Source: a virus. Taken from it: DNA of 64,000 nt. The stretch is taken from positions 50,563 to 114,562 of IMG/VR virus record IMGVR_UViG_3300031111_000001; one strand, 5' to 3'. Under the pieces are notes generated by a model. That model was not told the origin of the DNA. It did no database searches and saw only the letters and a list, made by a program, of their open reading frames with translations. This document shows, one piece after another, positions 24,174-32,475 of the stretch (position 1 is its first letter; every line of letters begins with the position of its first letter). A program made the position numbers and the translations under genes.

Positions 24174-24407
24174 ATGGCCTCTTCCAGTGGCGGCATGGGC
24201 CTTTGCAGCGTCCTGCTTGTCGTCTTCATCGTCCTCAAACTGGTCGGCGTGATCGCGTGGTCGTGGTGGCTGGTTCTGACCCCTCTGTGGGTTGGCATCG
24301 CCCTGTGGATCATCATCATCATTATCGCCCTCCTGTTCACCAACAAGATCAAGAAGCACGGCAAGAGCCTCTTCGACGAGTTCGACAAGGCGGTGAGCCG
24401 TGGCTGA
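24174..24407 (+). CDS. Small transmembrane protein (77 aa)
   Basis: ATG at 24174 with AAGGAG upstream. Two hydrophobic segments (about 12-35 and 40-62), basic C-terminus KKHGKSLFDEF. Pattern matches phage proteins often labelled transmembrane Fragile-X-F. Overlaps the RNA ligase start by 8 bases, so the two are coupled. Confidence 0.7.
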   Translation: MASSSGGMGLCSVLLVVFIVLKLVGVIAWSWWLVLTPLWVGIALWIIIIIIALLFTNKIKKHGKSLFDEFDKAVSRG

Positions 24408-25503
24408 ACTGATCGTGGAGGTCGTCGCCATCGACGACATCAAGGAGCATCCGAACGCTGACCGCCTGGAACTGGCCGAGGTCAAGGGCTGGCAATGCGT
24501 CGTCGGCAAGGGTCAGTTCAAGCCCGGCGACTACGCCGTCTACCTGCCTATCGACTCGATCCTGCCGGATGATTTGGAGCAGAGGCTGTTTCCGCCCGAC
24601 GCCAAGGTGAAGCTGAAGAAGTCCCGCATCCGCACGGCGAAAATCCGTGGCGCGATCTCACAGGGCATGCTGGTCGATCTGGAAGTGTGCGGCCTGGACC
24701 CGGCCCAGTGGAAGCCCGGCATGTCCGTCATGGAGAAGCTGGGCGTCACGAAGTACGAGCCGCCGACGAAGGACGCGCCGGGCTACGTGAAGGCCATCGA
24801 AGGCAACCGGAAGGGCTTCCGCAACCCGAACCCCTTCTTCGCCAAGTACACGGACATGCAGCACCTCCAGAACCGGCCCAGAGCCATCGCCCCGGCAGAG
24901 GACGTGATGATCACCGAGAAGATTCACGGCACGTCCTTCCGCTGCGGCTGGGTGGAGGGCTACCCGGTTACCCTCTGGCAGAAGATCAAGGACTTCTTCG
25001 GAATCCTGGGTCACCAGTTCGTGGTCGGCTCCCGCAACTGCGAGATCACGGCCCGGAGCAAGACCTTCTACGGCGACGATGTCTACTCCAAGATCGCCAA
25101 GCGGTACATGCTCAAGGAACTGCTGGGTATGGGCGTCGTGATCTACGGCGAAATCTACGGTGACGGCATCCAGAAGGGCTACTGCTACGGCATGCTGGGG
25201 GACATCGACCTCGTCGTCTACGAGGTCAAGGTCCGCGACAAGTGGATGAACCCCGACGAGGCACGCGAGTTCTGCGAACTGTACGGCCTCCCGTTCGTCC
25301 CGGTCCTGTACCGTGGCCCGCTGGGCGAAACCGACATCAAGGAGCATATGGGTGGCCCGTCCGTGCTGAATCCGGTCCAGAAGGTTCGCGAGGGCTGCGT
25401 GGTTCGCTCCATCACCAACGACAAATGCTACGCGGGGCGCACGGTCTTCAAGTGCATCAACCCCGAGTACCTGCTGTCCAAGAACAACACTGACTGGCAC
25501 TAA
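24400..25503 (+). CDS. RNA ligase, DraRnl (Rnl5)-type
   Basis: 367 residues, GTG start. N-terminal OB-like module (about 1-100: EVVAIDDIKEHPNADRLELA, YLPIDSILP), as in Deinococcus Rnl, then a nucleotidyltransferase domain with motif I ITEKIHGTSF (Lys174 nucleophile), motif III-like LGMGVVIYGEIYG, motif IV EGCVVRS and motif V TVFKCIN. Such ligases seal RNA nicks. First of a cluster with RtcB, CCA-adding enzyme and RlaP-like protein. Likely substrates are tRNAs cut by host anticodon nucleases, by inference. Confidence 0.88.
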   Translation: MAELIVEVVAIDDIKEHPNADRLELAEVKGWQCVVGKGQFKPGDYAVYLPIDSILPDDLEQRLFPPDAKVKLKKSRIRTAKIRGAISQGMLVDLEVCGLDPAQWKPGMSVMEKLGVTKYEPPTKDAPGYVKAIEGNRKGFRNPNPFFAKYTDMQHLQNRPRAIAPAEDVMITEKIHGTSFRCGWVEGYPVTLWQKIKDFFGILGHQFVVGSRNCEITARSKTFYGDDVYSKIAKRYMLKELLGMGVVIYGEIYGDGIQKGYCYGMLGDIDLVVYEVKVRDKWMNPDEAREFCELYGLPFVPVLYRGPLGETDIKEHMGGPSVLNPVQKVREGCVVRSITNDKCYAGRTVFKCINPEYLLSKNNTDWH

Positions 25504-25516
25504 GCCGAGGAATATC

Positions 25517-25810
25517 ATGAAGATCACCCCGAGCAGCAAGAGTGACCTGTGTCGCAAGGAACTGAAACATCTGGAGCCTTTGGCGACCTTCGTCAGGGAG
25601 TACCACGATCTGGACGCCATCCTGAAGGGCACCTACGGGAAGCGGTTCTCCGTCTATATGGTCCTGCCGCCGTCCACCTACACGGCGGCGTCCGTCAAGT
25701 TCGGCAGCGTCATGTGCATCAACCTGCGCACCGGCAAGCTGGCGAACATCGGCGATCAGACCGCCGTCAACCCCGTGGTTTGCGAGTTGCTCTTCAACAA
25801 GGTGTTCTAG
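25517..25810 (+). CDS. Protein of unknown function (97 aa)
   Basis: ATG at 25517. Mixed alpha/beta, begins MKITPSSKSDLCRKEL. It lies between the RNA ligase and RtcB genes and overlaps the next start by one base. No motif recognised; an RNA-repair accessory by position. Confidence 0.6.
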   Translation: MKITPSSKSDLCRKELKHLEPLATFVREYHDLDAILKGTYGKRFSVYMVLPPSTYTAASVKFGSVMCINLRTGKLANIGDQTAVNPVVCELLFNKVF

Positions 25811-25941
25811 TGGTCATCTTCCCATGGGCGCACATGCTTCTGAAACGCTGCATGTGCGCCCATACTTACCAGCGGCGGTACGACAGACAAAACCCAGAAT
25901 ACATTTACGAACAATGCACGAAATGTGGGAGAAAACGATAA
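25810..25941 (+). CDS. Small zinc-ribbon-like protein (43 aa)
   Basis: GTG at 25810 overlaps the previous stop, and its stop TAA overlaps the rtcB start (TAATG). Two Cys pairs, CMC and CTKC, and a Tyr/Arg-rich middle suggest a small zinc-binding protein. An alternative start is the ATG at 25834. The coding sequence contains a perfect 14-bp inverted repeat. Confidence 0.5.
   Translation: MVIFPWAHMLLKRCMCAHTYQRRYDRQNPEYIYEQCTKCGRKR
25824..25863 (+). repeat. Perfect 14-bp inverted repeat upstream of rtcB
   Basis: ATGGGCGCACATGC (25824-25837) is the exact reverse complement of GCATGTGCGCCCAT (25850-25863), with a 12-base loop. It would form a very stable RNA hairpin within the short ORF before rtcB. 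Possible translation control, processing site or protein-binding site. Confidence 0.6.
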
Positions 25942-27122
25942 TGGACCCGAGGCTCAAGCTCACCATCCCCGCCCATGAGATCGAGAGTGAGGCATGGGAT
26001 CAGATTAAGGCGATCCTTGCCCTGCCGTGCCTGAACACCATGGCCGTCATGCCTGATGCCCATTCCGGTTATGATTGCCCCATCGGCGGGGTGGTCCTGC
26101 TGCACGACTATGTTTCCCCCGGCTTTGTGGGATTCGATCAGGGCTGCGGCATGACCCACGTCAACACGCACCGTCAGGTCGAGGAAATCTGCCCCGAGGG
26201 CATGCGCCAGTGCATCTTTGACATGCTGGTGAGCACGATCCCCACCGGATTCGCCATGCATGGCACGAAGAACCTCTACGCCCGCTTCGGCCCGAAGCCG
26301 TTCAAAACCGCCGGGAAGGGTGGCCTGTGGGTGCAGCGCATCCATGAGAAAGAGGCCAAGCAGTTCGGCACGCTGGGCGGCGGGAACCACTTCCTTGAGG
26401 TCGGCGTCAACGACTTCGGCGAGGTCGGCGTGACCATCCACAGCGGCTCCAGAAAGCCCGGCTGGCTGGTCGGCAAGCACTACATGGACCTCGCCAAGGC
26501 CGAAGGGGAGCAGTACGGCAAGCTCCACCTGTTCCCCATCAAGTCCGAGCAGGGGCAGGCGTTCCTGCATGACATGGCGTGGTCCCTGAACTACGCCCTC
26601 GCGAACCGGAAGGTCATGATGGCGACGGCCCTGCGCGTGCTGGGTTTCAGCCCCGCCGAGGTGGCTGAGTTCATCGAGGGCGGCGACATGATCAACGAGA
26701 ACCACAACCATGCCGAGTACTACGTTTGGAAGTACCCCGAGGAACCGGGTGGGCGCATGGTGGCTCACCAGATGGTCCTGCACCGCAAGGGTGCGACTCC
26801 CGCCGAACTGAACCAGTACGGCGTGATCCCTGCCAACCAGCGGGACGGCGTCTGGATCACCCGTGGCCTGGGTAACAAGGATTTCCTTGAGTCGGCCTCG
26901 CACGGTGCTGGGCGCACCATGTCTCGCACCGCCGCGAAGAAGACCCTGGACCCGGAAGAGTTCAGGCAACAGATGCTGGGCATCGTTGCCCGCACCGACC
27001 TGGGCGTCCTTGACGAGGCCCCCGGCGCGTACAAGGACATTCGCGACGTTCTGAATGCACAGGATGGCATTCTGGTGGACGTGGTGGACCACTTCAAACC
27101 TCTGATCGTTTTGAAAGGATAG
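25941..27122 (+). CDS. rtcB: RNA-splicing ligase RtcB
   Basis: 393 residues from the ATG at 25941. Metal and guanylate-site motifs are complete: MPDAHSGYD (37-45), FDQGCGM (65-71), GTLGGGNHF, VTIHSGSR, NHNHAEY and SHGAGRTMSR. RtcB joins 2',3'-cyclic phosphate or 3'-phosphate ends to 5'-OH ends, the ends left by many tRNA-cleaving toxins. Normal length is 400-480; this is a short, complete form. It sits with an RNA ligase of the other end-type, a CCA-adding enzyme and an RlaP-like protein, making a repair set that covers both kinds of break. Confidence 0.95.
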   Translation: MDPRLKLTIPAHEIESEAWDQIKAILALPCLNTMAVMPDAHSGYDCPIGGVVLLHDYVSPGFVGFDQGCGMTHVNTHRQVEEICPEGMRQCIFDMLVSTIPTGFAMHGTKNLYARFGPKPFKTAGKGGLWVQRIHEKEAKQFGTLGGGNHFLEVGVNDFGEVGVTIHSGSRKPGWLVGKHYMDLAKAEGEQYGKLHLFPIKSEQGQAFLHDMAWSLNYALANRKVMMATALRVLGFSPAEVAEFIEGGDMINENHNHAEYYVWKYPEEPGGRMVAHQMVLHRKGATPAELNQYGVIPANQRDGVWITRGLGNKDFLESASHGAGRTMSRTAAKKTLDPEEFRQQMLGIVARTDLGVLDEAPGAYKDIRDVLNAQDGILVDVVDHFKPLIVLKG

Positions 27123-27125
27123 GCC

Positions 27126-27347
27126 ATGGAAATCGAACTGAACTGGAACAAAATTCCCTTTGGTATCCGGCTGATCATCATCGGCATCATCGCGTTTTTG
27201 ATCGGCCTGTGGACCCTGATCCCTGTTTGTAGCTGGCTTGGCGGAACCATCTTCGCGTGGCCCATGTACAGCACTGCTGGAGTGGTGCTGGTCGGTTCTG
27301 TGATCACTACCATCGTCGGCGCGGCTCACTTCATGGATAATCTCTAG
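27126..27347 (+). CDS. Small membrane protein (73 aa)
   Basis: ATG at 27126, three bases after rtcB. Two hydrophobic segments (about 14-34 and 46-66). No family recognised. It and the next small gene close the rtcB unit. Confidence 0.6.
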   Translation: MEIELNWNKIPFGIRLIIIGIIAFLIGLWTLIPVCSWLGGTIFAWPMYSTAGVVLVGSVITTIVGAAHFMDNL

Positions 27348-27357
27348 GAGTCCAATA

Positions 27358-27537
27358 TGAAAATCAACAAGCTCTTTGCCAGCGGTCTGGGCTGCATGTT
27401 TGGCGGCATCTGGACGTTCGGCTTTGTCACCCACATCACTGGCTCCGGTTCCCTGATGATCGCGTCCCTTGCCACTGCCGCCGTATTGGTGATTATGGGT
27501 GTCAAGTTGGTGCAGAAATCAAACATTTTCAAGTAGA
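27358..27537 (+). CDS. Small membrane protein (59 aa)
   Basis: ATG at 27358, ten bases after the previous stop with GGAGTCC upstream. Two hydrophobic stretches (about 9-24 and 32-50), C-terminal basic tail. No family recognised. Confidence 0.6.
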
Positions 27538-27543
27538 TTTCGC

Positions 27544-27572
27544 TTGACATTTGTGAAGGAAAATACTATTAC
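27544..27572 (+). promoter_or_regulatory. Promoter TTGACA-N17-TATTAC
   Basis: TTGACA 27544-27549, 17-base spacer, TATTAC 27567-27572, followed by CTTCGCAA. Drives the CCA-adding enzyme unit. Confidence 0.7.
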
Positions 27573-27601
27573 CTTCGCAACGCAATCAAAACGGAGATCA
27601 C

Positions 27602-28978
27602 ATGAATCTGAGCAACCAAAGACACGTCGCCGGGCACCTGATAGCGATTCTGAAAGCCGCCGGTCATGACGCCTACATTGTTGGCGGGGCCGTCAGGGAC
27701 AAGCTCCAGGGCAAGCTCCCCGAGGACGTGGATGTCGCCACCAGCGCAACACCGGAACAGGTCCAATATGCCTTGGGACAGTTTTTTATCGATACCAAGG
27801 TGGTGGGAGAATCCTTCGGGGTGGTTTTGGCTTCCGGCATCGAGATCGCCACGTTCCGTAGGGATATCCACAACGGCATCGGCGACAAGAATTGCACCGT
27901 GGAGTACGCCAAAACCATCGAAGAAGACCTTTCCCGGCGCGACTTCACGATCAACGCCATGGCCCTGGACCCGACGAGAAATGAGATCATCGATCCCTTC
28001 TGTGGATGGGACGACCTGAACCGCAAGACTCTGCGCTTTGTCGGTGAGCCGAGCGATAGGATTCTGGAAGACCCCAACAGGATGATCCGCGCTGCTCGTA
28101 TGATGGCAAAGCTGGGGATGAAGTCTGGCATTTGCCCGGCAACCCTGAAGGCTATCGTGGAGCATCGTGATTTGGTCCGCACGCACGTTGCCCCGGAGCG
28201 CATCCGGTTGGAGATCATGAAGGCTATGAAGCTGGAGCGGCCCAGCTTGTTCTGGTGGTGGTTACGGGCCTTCGGGATTCTGGAGATTATCCTGCCCGAA
28301 CTGGACGACCTCTGGGACTGGCCCGGCGGCAAGCATCACAAAGAGACTGTCTGGGAACACTCCATGCTGGTGGGAGACGCCATTAGCCCGAAGTTTCCGT
28401 TGGTGCGTCTCGCCGGATACCTGCACGACATCGGGAAGGCTCCCTGTTGGTGCCCCGTGGATGGAAATTTCCTTGGGCATCAGGTGGCCGGAAGCAAGAT
28501 GGCCGAGGACCGGCTGCTGGAACTGAAGTTCTCCCTGCGCGAGACGGAGCGCGTCGTCACCCTGATCAGGATGCACATGCGGTCCATCTTCCAGTCTGGC
28601 CCCAAGGCCATCCGGCGGCTGCTGGTGGACCTCCAGAACGGTCACGTCAGCTACTGCGAGTTCGTCCGTCTGGTCATCGCTGATCACAACGGGAACCTGG
28701 GCCAAACGCCGTACAGCTTCAGGGAGATCAAGAAAATCATCTTGGCCCTGGAAGCGGAGCAGATCAACTTCTTCGCCGCGAACCGGCCCAGCGACCTGAA
28801 GATCAACGGCAACGACGTGATGAAGACCCTGGACCTCAGGCCCGGCCCGCAGGTTGGCATGGTTCTGCGGAAGCTGTTCGGCTACGTGGACGAAGACCCA
28901 GAGCGCAACGAGCGTGGGCACTTGATGTCTGTGTTGAGCGAGTGGAACTATCCCTACGACTATCTGGAGGCTGCGTAA
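27602..28978 (+). CDS. cca: CCA tRNA nucleotidyltransferase
   Basis: 458 residues. Class II motifs: VGGAVRDKLQ (27-36), EDVDVATSATPE (41-52), RRDFTINAMALD, DPNRMIRAARMMAKLGM and an ERIRLEIMKAM helix, then an HD domain (LAGYLHDIGKAP). It adds or repairs CCA at tRNA 3' ends. One tRNA in the window lacks encoded CCA, which makes the enzyme useful, and 3'-end repair complements the ligases next door. Related poly(A) polymerases share the fold, so specificity is inferred. Confidence 0.88.
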   Translation: MNLSNQRHVAGHLIAILKAAGHDAYIVGGAVRDKLQGKLPEDVDVATSATPEQVQYALGQFFIDTKVVGESFGVVLASGIEIATFRRDIHNGIGDKNCTVEYAKTIEEDLSRRDFTINAMALDPTRNEIIDPFCGWDDLNRKTLRFVGEPSDRILEDPNRMIRAARMMAKLGMKSGICPATLKAIVEHRDLVRTHVAPERIRLEIMKAMKLERPSLFWWWLRAFGILEIILPELDDLWDWPGGKHHKETVWEHSMLVGDAISPKFPLVRLAGYLHDIGKAPCWCPVDGNFLGHQVAGSKMAEDRLLELKFSLRETERVVTLIRMHMRSIFQSGPKAIRRLLVDLQNGHVSYCEFVRLVIADHNGNLGQTPYSFREIKKIILALEAEQINFFAANRPSDLKINGNDVMKTLDLRPGPQVGMVLRKLFGYVDEDPERNERGHLMSVLSEWNYPYDYLEAA

Positions 28979-29475
28979 TGCCTAGCATCACCAAAGACAC
29001 CGCTCGTCAGTTGGGTTTGGCATCGCTCATGCTTATGGCCGGGGCATTCGCCTTCATCTTCTTGATGGCTTCGATGCAGAACCACATTGCTGCCGCAGCG
29101 TCCAAATCCATGACCCACATGGAAGAGCGCATCGATGACATGCGGCTGGAGTTCGTGCGGAAGATCGACAAGATCATGGCAGCGGAAAAGGGTGTCGCTA
29201 CGGTTACGTGCTACACAGCCAGCCGGGACGAATGCGATAGCACCCCGGACATCGGGGCCATCAACCGCAAAGTCATCCCCGGCAGAACCGTGGCAGTGTC
29301 GAGGGACTACACCAAGTACCTTGGAAAGAAAATCTACATCGAAGGCATTGGTGAGCGCGTGGTCGAAGACCTCATGAACGCCCGGTACAAGAACCGCGTG
29401 GATGTGCTGGTGATCACCAAGAGCGAAGCCTACAAATTTGGTGTGCAAAAAAGGATGATAGCGTTCTATGATTAG
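28978..29475 (+). CDS. Membrane-anchored 3D-domain protein
   Basis: ATG at 28978 overlaps the previous stop (TAATG). 165 residues: N-terminal membrane anchor (about 14-36), a helix, then a 3D domain like that of MltA/YabE-type cell-wall enzymes: VTCYTASRDEC, VIPGRTVAVSRDY, KIYIEGIGERVVEDLMN and VDVLV with a final FG. Likely periplasmic and possibly acts on peptidoglycan; only two of the usual Asp residues are obvious, so activity is uncertain. Confidence 0.6.
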   Translation: MPSITKDTARQLGLASLMLMAGAFAFIFLMASMQNHIAAAASKSMTHMEERIDDMRLEFVRKIDKIMAAEKGVATVTCYTASRDECDSTPDIGAINRKVIPGRTVAVSRDYTKYLGKKIYIEGIGERVVEDLMNARYKNRVDVLVITKSEAYKFGVQKRMIAFYD

Positions 29476-29689
29476 CAACAAAAACATCGCAAATGTCATC
29501 GCGTACCTTGAGGGCATCATCGACGAAGGACGCCCCAAGGACAAGTACGGCGAGGTTTTCGACTACGTCGGAAGCCATGTTGATGACGCCTACACTCTGG
29601 GCCGGGACGATGGAGCGAAGCATGGTGCGTGCGCCGTCGCGGAAACTGTCTTCGAAATGCTCAACCTTAACCCCAAGGAAATCAAATAA
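29468..29689 (+). CDS. Protein of unknown function (73 aa)
   Basis: ATG at 29468, overlapping the previous gene by 8 bases. Acidic, helical; no motif recognised. Stop overlaps the next start by one base. Confidence 0.55.
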   Translation: MISNKNIANVIAYLEGIIDEGRPKDKYGEVFDYVGSHVDDAYTLGRDDGAKHGACAVAETVFEMLNLNPKEIK

Positions 29690-29955
29690 TGAAAACCAGA
29701 GTACAGGTGGCTATTTTTCAAGGAACATACAAGAGTTTGGAAGTCGTCATGAACAACAAACTCCACCAGCTTTCCATGGATAACACGGCGATCATCGACA
29801 TCAAGGTGACCCGTGCCAACGACAGCTATGTCTTGGGCGTCATCACCTACACCGAGAAGCTGGCCGAGGCTGATCCCGAGATCCTGCGGCTGGTGCGCGA
29901 CGTACAGAATTTTGACGAGGAGGCCGACGATGGCGAGTATCGCGAAGCGGCTTAA
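29689..29955 (+). CDS. Protein of unknown function (88 aa)
   Basis: ATG at 29689. Beta-rich first 60 residues (TAIIDIKVTRANDSYVLGVITY), acidic C-terminus. Its end overlaps the RlaP-like gene by 26 bases, so the two are translationally coupled. Confidence 0.55.
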   Translation: MKTRVQVAIFQGTYKSLEVVMNNKLHQLSMDNTAIIDIKVTRANDSYVLGVITYTEKLAEADPEILRLVRDVQNFDEEADDGEYREAA

Positions 29956-30820
29956 AAGCCTGGAACTGGTCCCCGGAATGCCGCACTTCGTGCCCGACAA
30001 CGTCCAGTACGAGGTGATCGTCGGTAGCATGGCCTACGGCGTCAGCACCGACACTTCCGACATGGACGTGTACGGCTTCTGCGTCCCGCCCCGGCACATC
30101 GTTTTCCCGCATGAGAACGGCGTGATCCACGGCTTTGACGAACAGGTCCAAGGCTTCGCCCAGTATATGCAGCACGGGATCATCGACAAGGACGCCCGGA
30201 AGGAATACGACCTGACGATCTTCAATATCGTCAAGTACTTCAAGCTGTGCATGCAGAACAACCCCAACATGATCGACAGCCTGTTCGTGCCGCAGACGTG
30301 CGTCCTGCACGCCACCCGCGTGGGCCAGATGGTCCGTGAGCAGCGCAAGCTGTTCCTCCACAAGGGCGCGTGGCATCGCTTCAAGGGGTACGCCTTCAGC
30401 CAGATGAAGAAGATGAAGACGAAGAATCCCGAGGGCAAGCGCAAGGCCATGGTGGAGGAGTTCGGCTACGACGTGAAGTTCGCCTACCACGTCGTGCGGC
30501 TCCTGAACGAGGTCGAGCAAATCCTCACAGAACACGACATCGACCTCCAGCGCAACCGGGAGCAGTTGAAGAGCATCCGGCGCGGCGAGTGGAAGCTGGA
30601 AGACATCGAGCGCCACTTCGCCGACAAGGAACTGGAGCTTGAGAAAATGTACCTCGCGTCCACGCTCCAGTACGGCCCCGACGTGGACAAGCTCAAGCAA
30701 CTGCTGATCGACTGCTTGGAGCAGCACTACGGATCGCTGGGGAACGCAGTGGTGGTCCCTGGCCGGGACGGGATGATCTTGAACGATCTTGAGGCTCTTT
30801 TGCGGCGTTACCGCAGCTAA
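29930..30820 (+). CDS. RlaP-like nucleotidyltransferase (polymerase beta fold)
   Basis: 296 residues from the ATG at 29930. Nucleotidyltransferase signature VGSMAYG (31-37) followed by SDMDVYGFCVPP (43-54) with two catalytic Asp, as in the RlaP family (RNA repair pathway polymerase beta-like). C-terminal half helical. RlaP proteins occur with DraRnl and RtcB ligases in RNA-repair operons, exactly the company seen here. The proposed role is to add or rebuild nucleotides at RNA ends before sealing. Confidence 0.75.
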   Translation: MASIAKRLKSLELVPGMPHFVPDNVQYEVIVGSMAYGVSTDTSDMDVYGFCVPPRHIVFPHENGVIHGFDEQVQGFAQYMQHGIIDKDARKEYDLTIFNIVKYFKLCMQNNPNMIDSLFVPQTCVLHATRVGQMVREQRKLFLHKGAWHRFKGYAFSQMKKMKTKNPEGKRKAMVEEFGYDVKFAYHVVRLLNEVEQILTEHDIDLQRNREQLKSIRRGEWKLEDIERHFADKELELEKMYLASTLQYGPDVDKLKQLLIDCLEQHYGSLGNAVVVPGRDGMILNDLEALLRRYRS

Positions 30821-30849
30821 TTTTACTTACCTTCGCAATAGGAATCAAC

Positions 30850-31317
30850 ATGTTCATCGAGCGGTTTGAACAGGCCCCCATCGCGGAACTGGCCCGCATG
30901 TATTGTGGCGTCTACAACGACGAGTTCTGGGGAGCCAACTGGAGCCTCGACGCCGCCCAGGCCCGGCTCATGAGCCTTCGCGGCAAGGGGCACACCGGCT
31001 ACGTGGCGTGCATGGACGGCCCACAGGTCAACCTGAACACCAAAGCGCCGTGGCAAACCATCGGCATGGTCGTCGGCGTTCAGGAGTACTGGCACTTTGG
31101 GGCCTTCTTCATCATCAAGGACTTCTGTGTGGCGAAGCAGTGGCAGCGCATGGGAGTGGGCAAGAAGCTCATGGAAGCACTGCTGAACACGCTCAAAAAC
31201 ACCAACGTCAACAAGGTGTGCGTCATGACGAGGGGTGGCTCCGACTGCATCGATTTCTACAAGAAGCACGGACTCCATACCATCAACTCCATGCACTTCA
31301 TGGGCTGCGATCTGTAG
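30850..31317 (+). CDS. GNAT-family acetyltransferase
   Basis: 155 residues. Motif A of GNAT enzymes is clear: FCVAKQWQRMGVGKKLMEALL (Q/RxxGxG/A acetyl-CoA loop), then a strand KVCVMTRGG and the C-terminal FYKKHGL. Acetylates an amine; the substrate is unknown and could be a host protein, RNA-modifying target or small toxin. Preceded by the CTTACCTTCGCAA motif. Confidence 0.8.
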   Translation: MFIERFEQAPIAELARMYCGVYNDEFWGANWSLDAAQARLMSLRGKGHTGYVACMDGPQVNLNTKAPWQTIGMVVGVQEYWHFGAFFIIKDFCVAKQWQRMGVGKKLMEALLNTLKNTNVNKVCVMTRGGSDCIDFYKKHGLHTINSMHFMGCDL

Positions 31318-31325
31318 GAGATCAA

Positions 31326-31682
31326 ATGCAAAATCATATCAATGCTCTGGCCGACATGATTGGCAAGAATGTGTTCTTGGTGGACACAACCACGCCCGAC
31401 ATCATTATGGGCATCTTAAACAGTATCACCATCGACGGTGGAGATGGCGTGTCGGTGATGATCAACGTCGATGGAGACGACTGGCAGGCAGGTGCCGATG
31501 GGGTTTTCGGTTCGTTTGACGCGGCCCGCAAGGCGTTGTCCGACCACTACCGCGAAATGGCCGAAGCCGCCGAAGGGCTGGAAAACCGCTTCGTTGCCCC
31601 CGAGGTTACCGGCGAGGAAGAGGCCCAGCAAGAAGACGACCTGGAGGACGCCCTGTTGGGTGCCGTGAAGGACGACGAATGA
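31326..31682 (+). CDS. Acidic protein of unknown function (118 aa)
   Basis: ATG at 31326. N-terminal 60 residues mixed, C-terminal third strongly acidic (EEEAQQEDDLEDALL). Overlaps the next gene by 4 bases (ATGA). Confidence 0.6.
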   Translation: MQNHINALADMIGKNVFLVDTTTPDIIMGILNSITIDGGDGVSVMINVDGDDWQAGADGVFGSFDAARKALSDHYREMAEAAEGLENRFVAPEVTGEEEAQQEDDLEDALLGAVKDDE

Positions 31683-32236
31683 TCGTTGTAAACCTCTACG
31701 GAGGCCCTAGTGCCGGGAAAAGTACCGTCGCCCTGGGCCTGACCCATCTACTGAAGATGGAACACCTTGAGGCCGAGTTTGCAAACGAATACGCCAAGGC
31801 TCTGACTTTGGAGGGCCGGGCAAACATTCTCAAAAGGGACCAACTGTACATCTTCGCCAAACAGCATCGGAAGCTCCAGCGGTTAGAGGAAGCCGGTTGC
31901 CGAATCGCCGTGACCGATTGCCCGCTATTGCTGTGCTGCGTCTACTTTGGCCCTGGCAACCGATACCCGAGGAGTGCTTTCAATTCTTTGGTGATTGGTA
32001 CTCACGACACCTACGAGAACTGGAACTTCTTTTTGAAGCGTGACCCGCAGAACCCCTACCAGCAATTTGGACGCTCACAGAGCCTGGAAGAAGCAGAGGC
32101 ACTGGATAGTATGATCCGCTCTACTCTGCGACGAATGCGTGTTGGGTACGATGTGTTGGTGGGGGATGAAGAAGCAGTTCCGACAATCTTCAACGCGGTA
32201 ATGAGCCGCATCGAACACAACAAGGAAGTAGCATGA
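31679..32236 (+). CDS. P-loop NTPase/kinase (AAA_28/NadR-like)
   Basis: 185 residues. Walker A YGGPSAGKST (7-16), a lid-like Arg-rich segment and VTDCPLLLCCVYF as the strand bearing an acidic Walker B position. Resembles small phage nucleoside or NadR-type kinases. It could be part of nucleotide or NAD metabolism; substrate unknown. Confidence 0.65.
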   Translation: MIVVNLYGGPSAGKSTVALGLTHLLKMEHLEAEFANEYAKALTLEGRANILKRDQLYIFAKQHRKLQRLEEAGCRIAVTDCPLLLCCVYFGPGNRYPRSAFNSLVIGTHDTYENWNFFLKRDPQNPYQQFGRSQSLEEAEALDSMIRSTLRRMRVGYDVLVGDEEAVPTIFNAVMSRIEHNKEVA

Positions 32237-32475
32237 GCGAACCCATCAAAGACAAGGCCGGAAACGAACTGAACGTGGGCGATCTGATCGCGTCTGCCGT
32301 GTGCGTCTACCAGAATTGCGCCCTGCGTATTGGCAAGATCATTCGGTTCACCAAGACCGGCTTGATCACGATCACCAAGGAGAAGGACAGCATGCAGATG
32401 TGGGACTCCAAGGACTACTGCACCGTCCGTCCCGGCAACAGCATCCTGCTTGCAGAGGCTGCAAATGTCCTGTGA
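32233..32475 (+). CDS. Small beta-rich protein (80 aa)
   Basis: ATG at 32233 overlaps the previous stop. Begins MSEPIKDKAGNELNVGDLIA, like small SH3-barrel phage proteins with a GDxV-type turn. No specific function assigned. Overlaps the exonuclease start. Confidence 0.6.
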   Translation: MSEPIKDKAGNELNVGDLIASAVCVYQNCALRIGKIIRFTKTGLITITKEKDSMQMWDSKDYCTVRPGNSILLAEAANVL

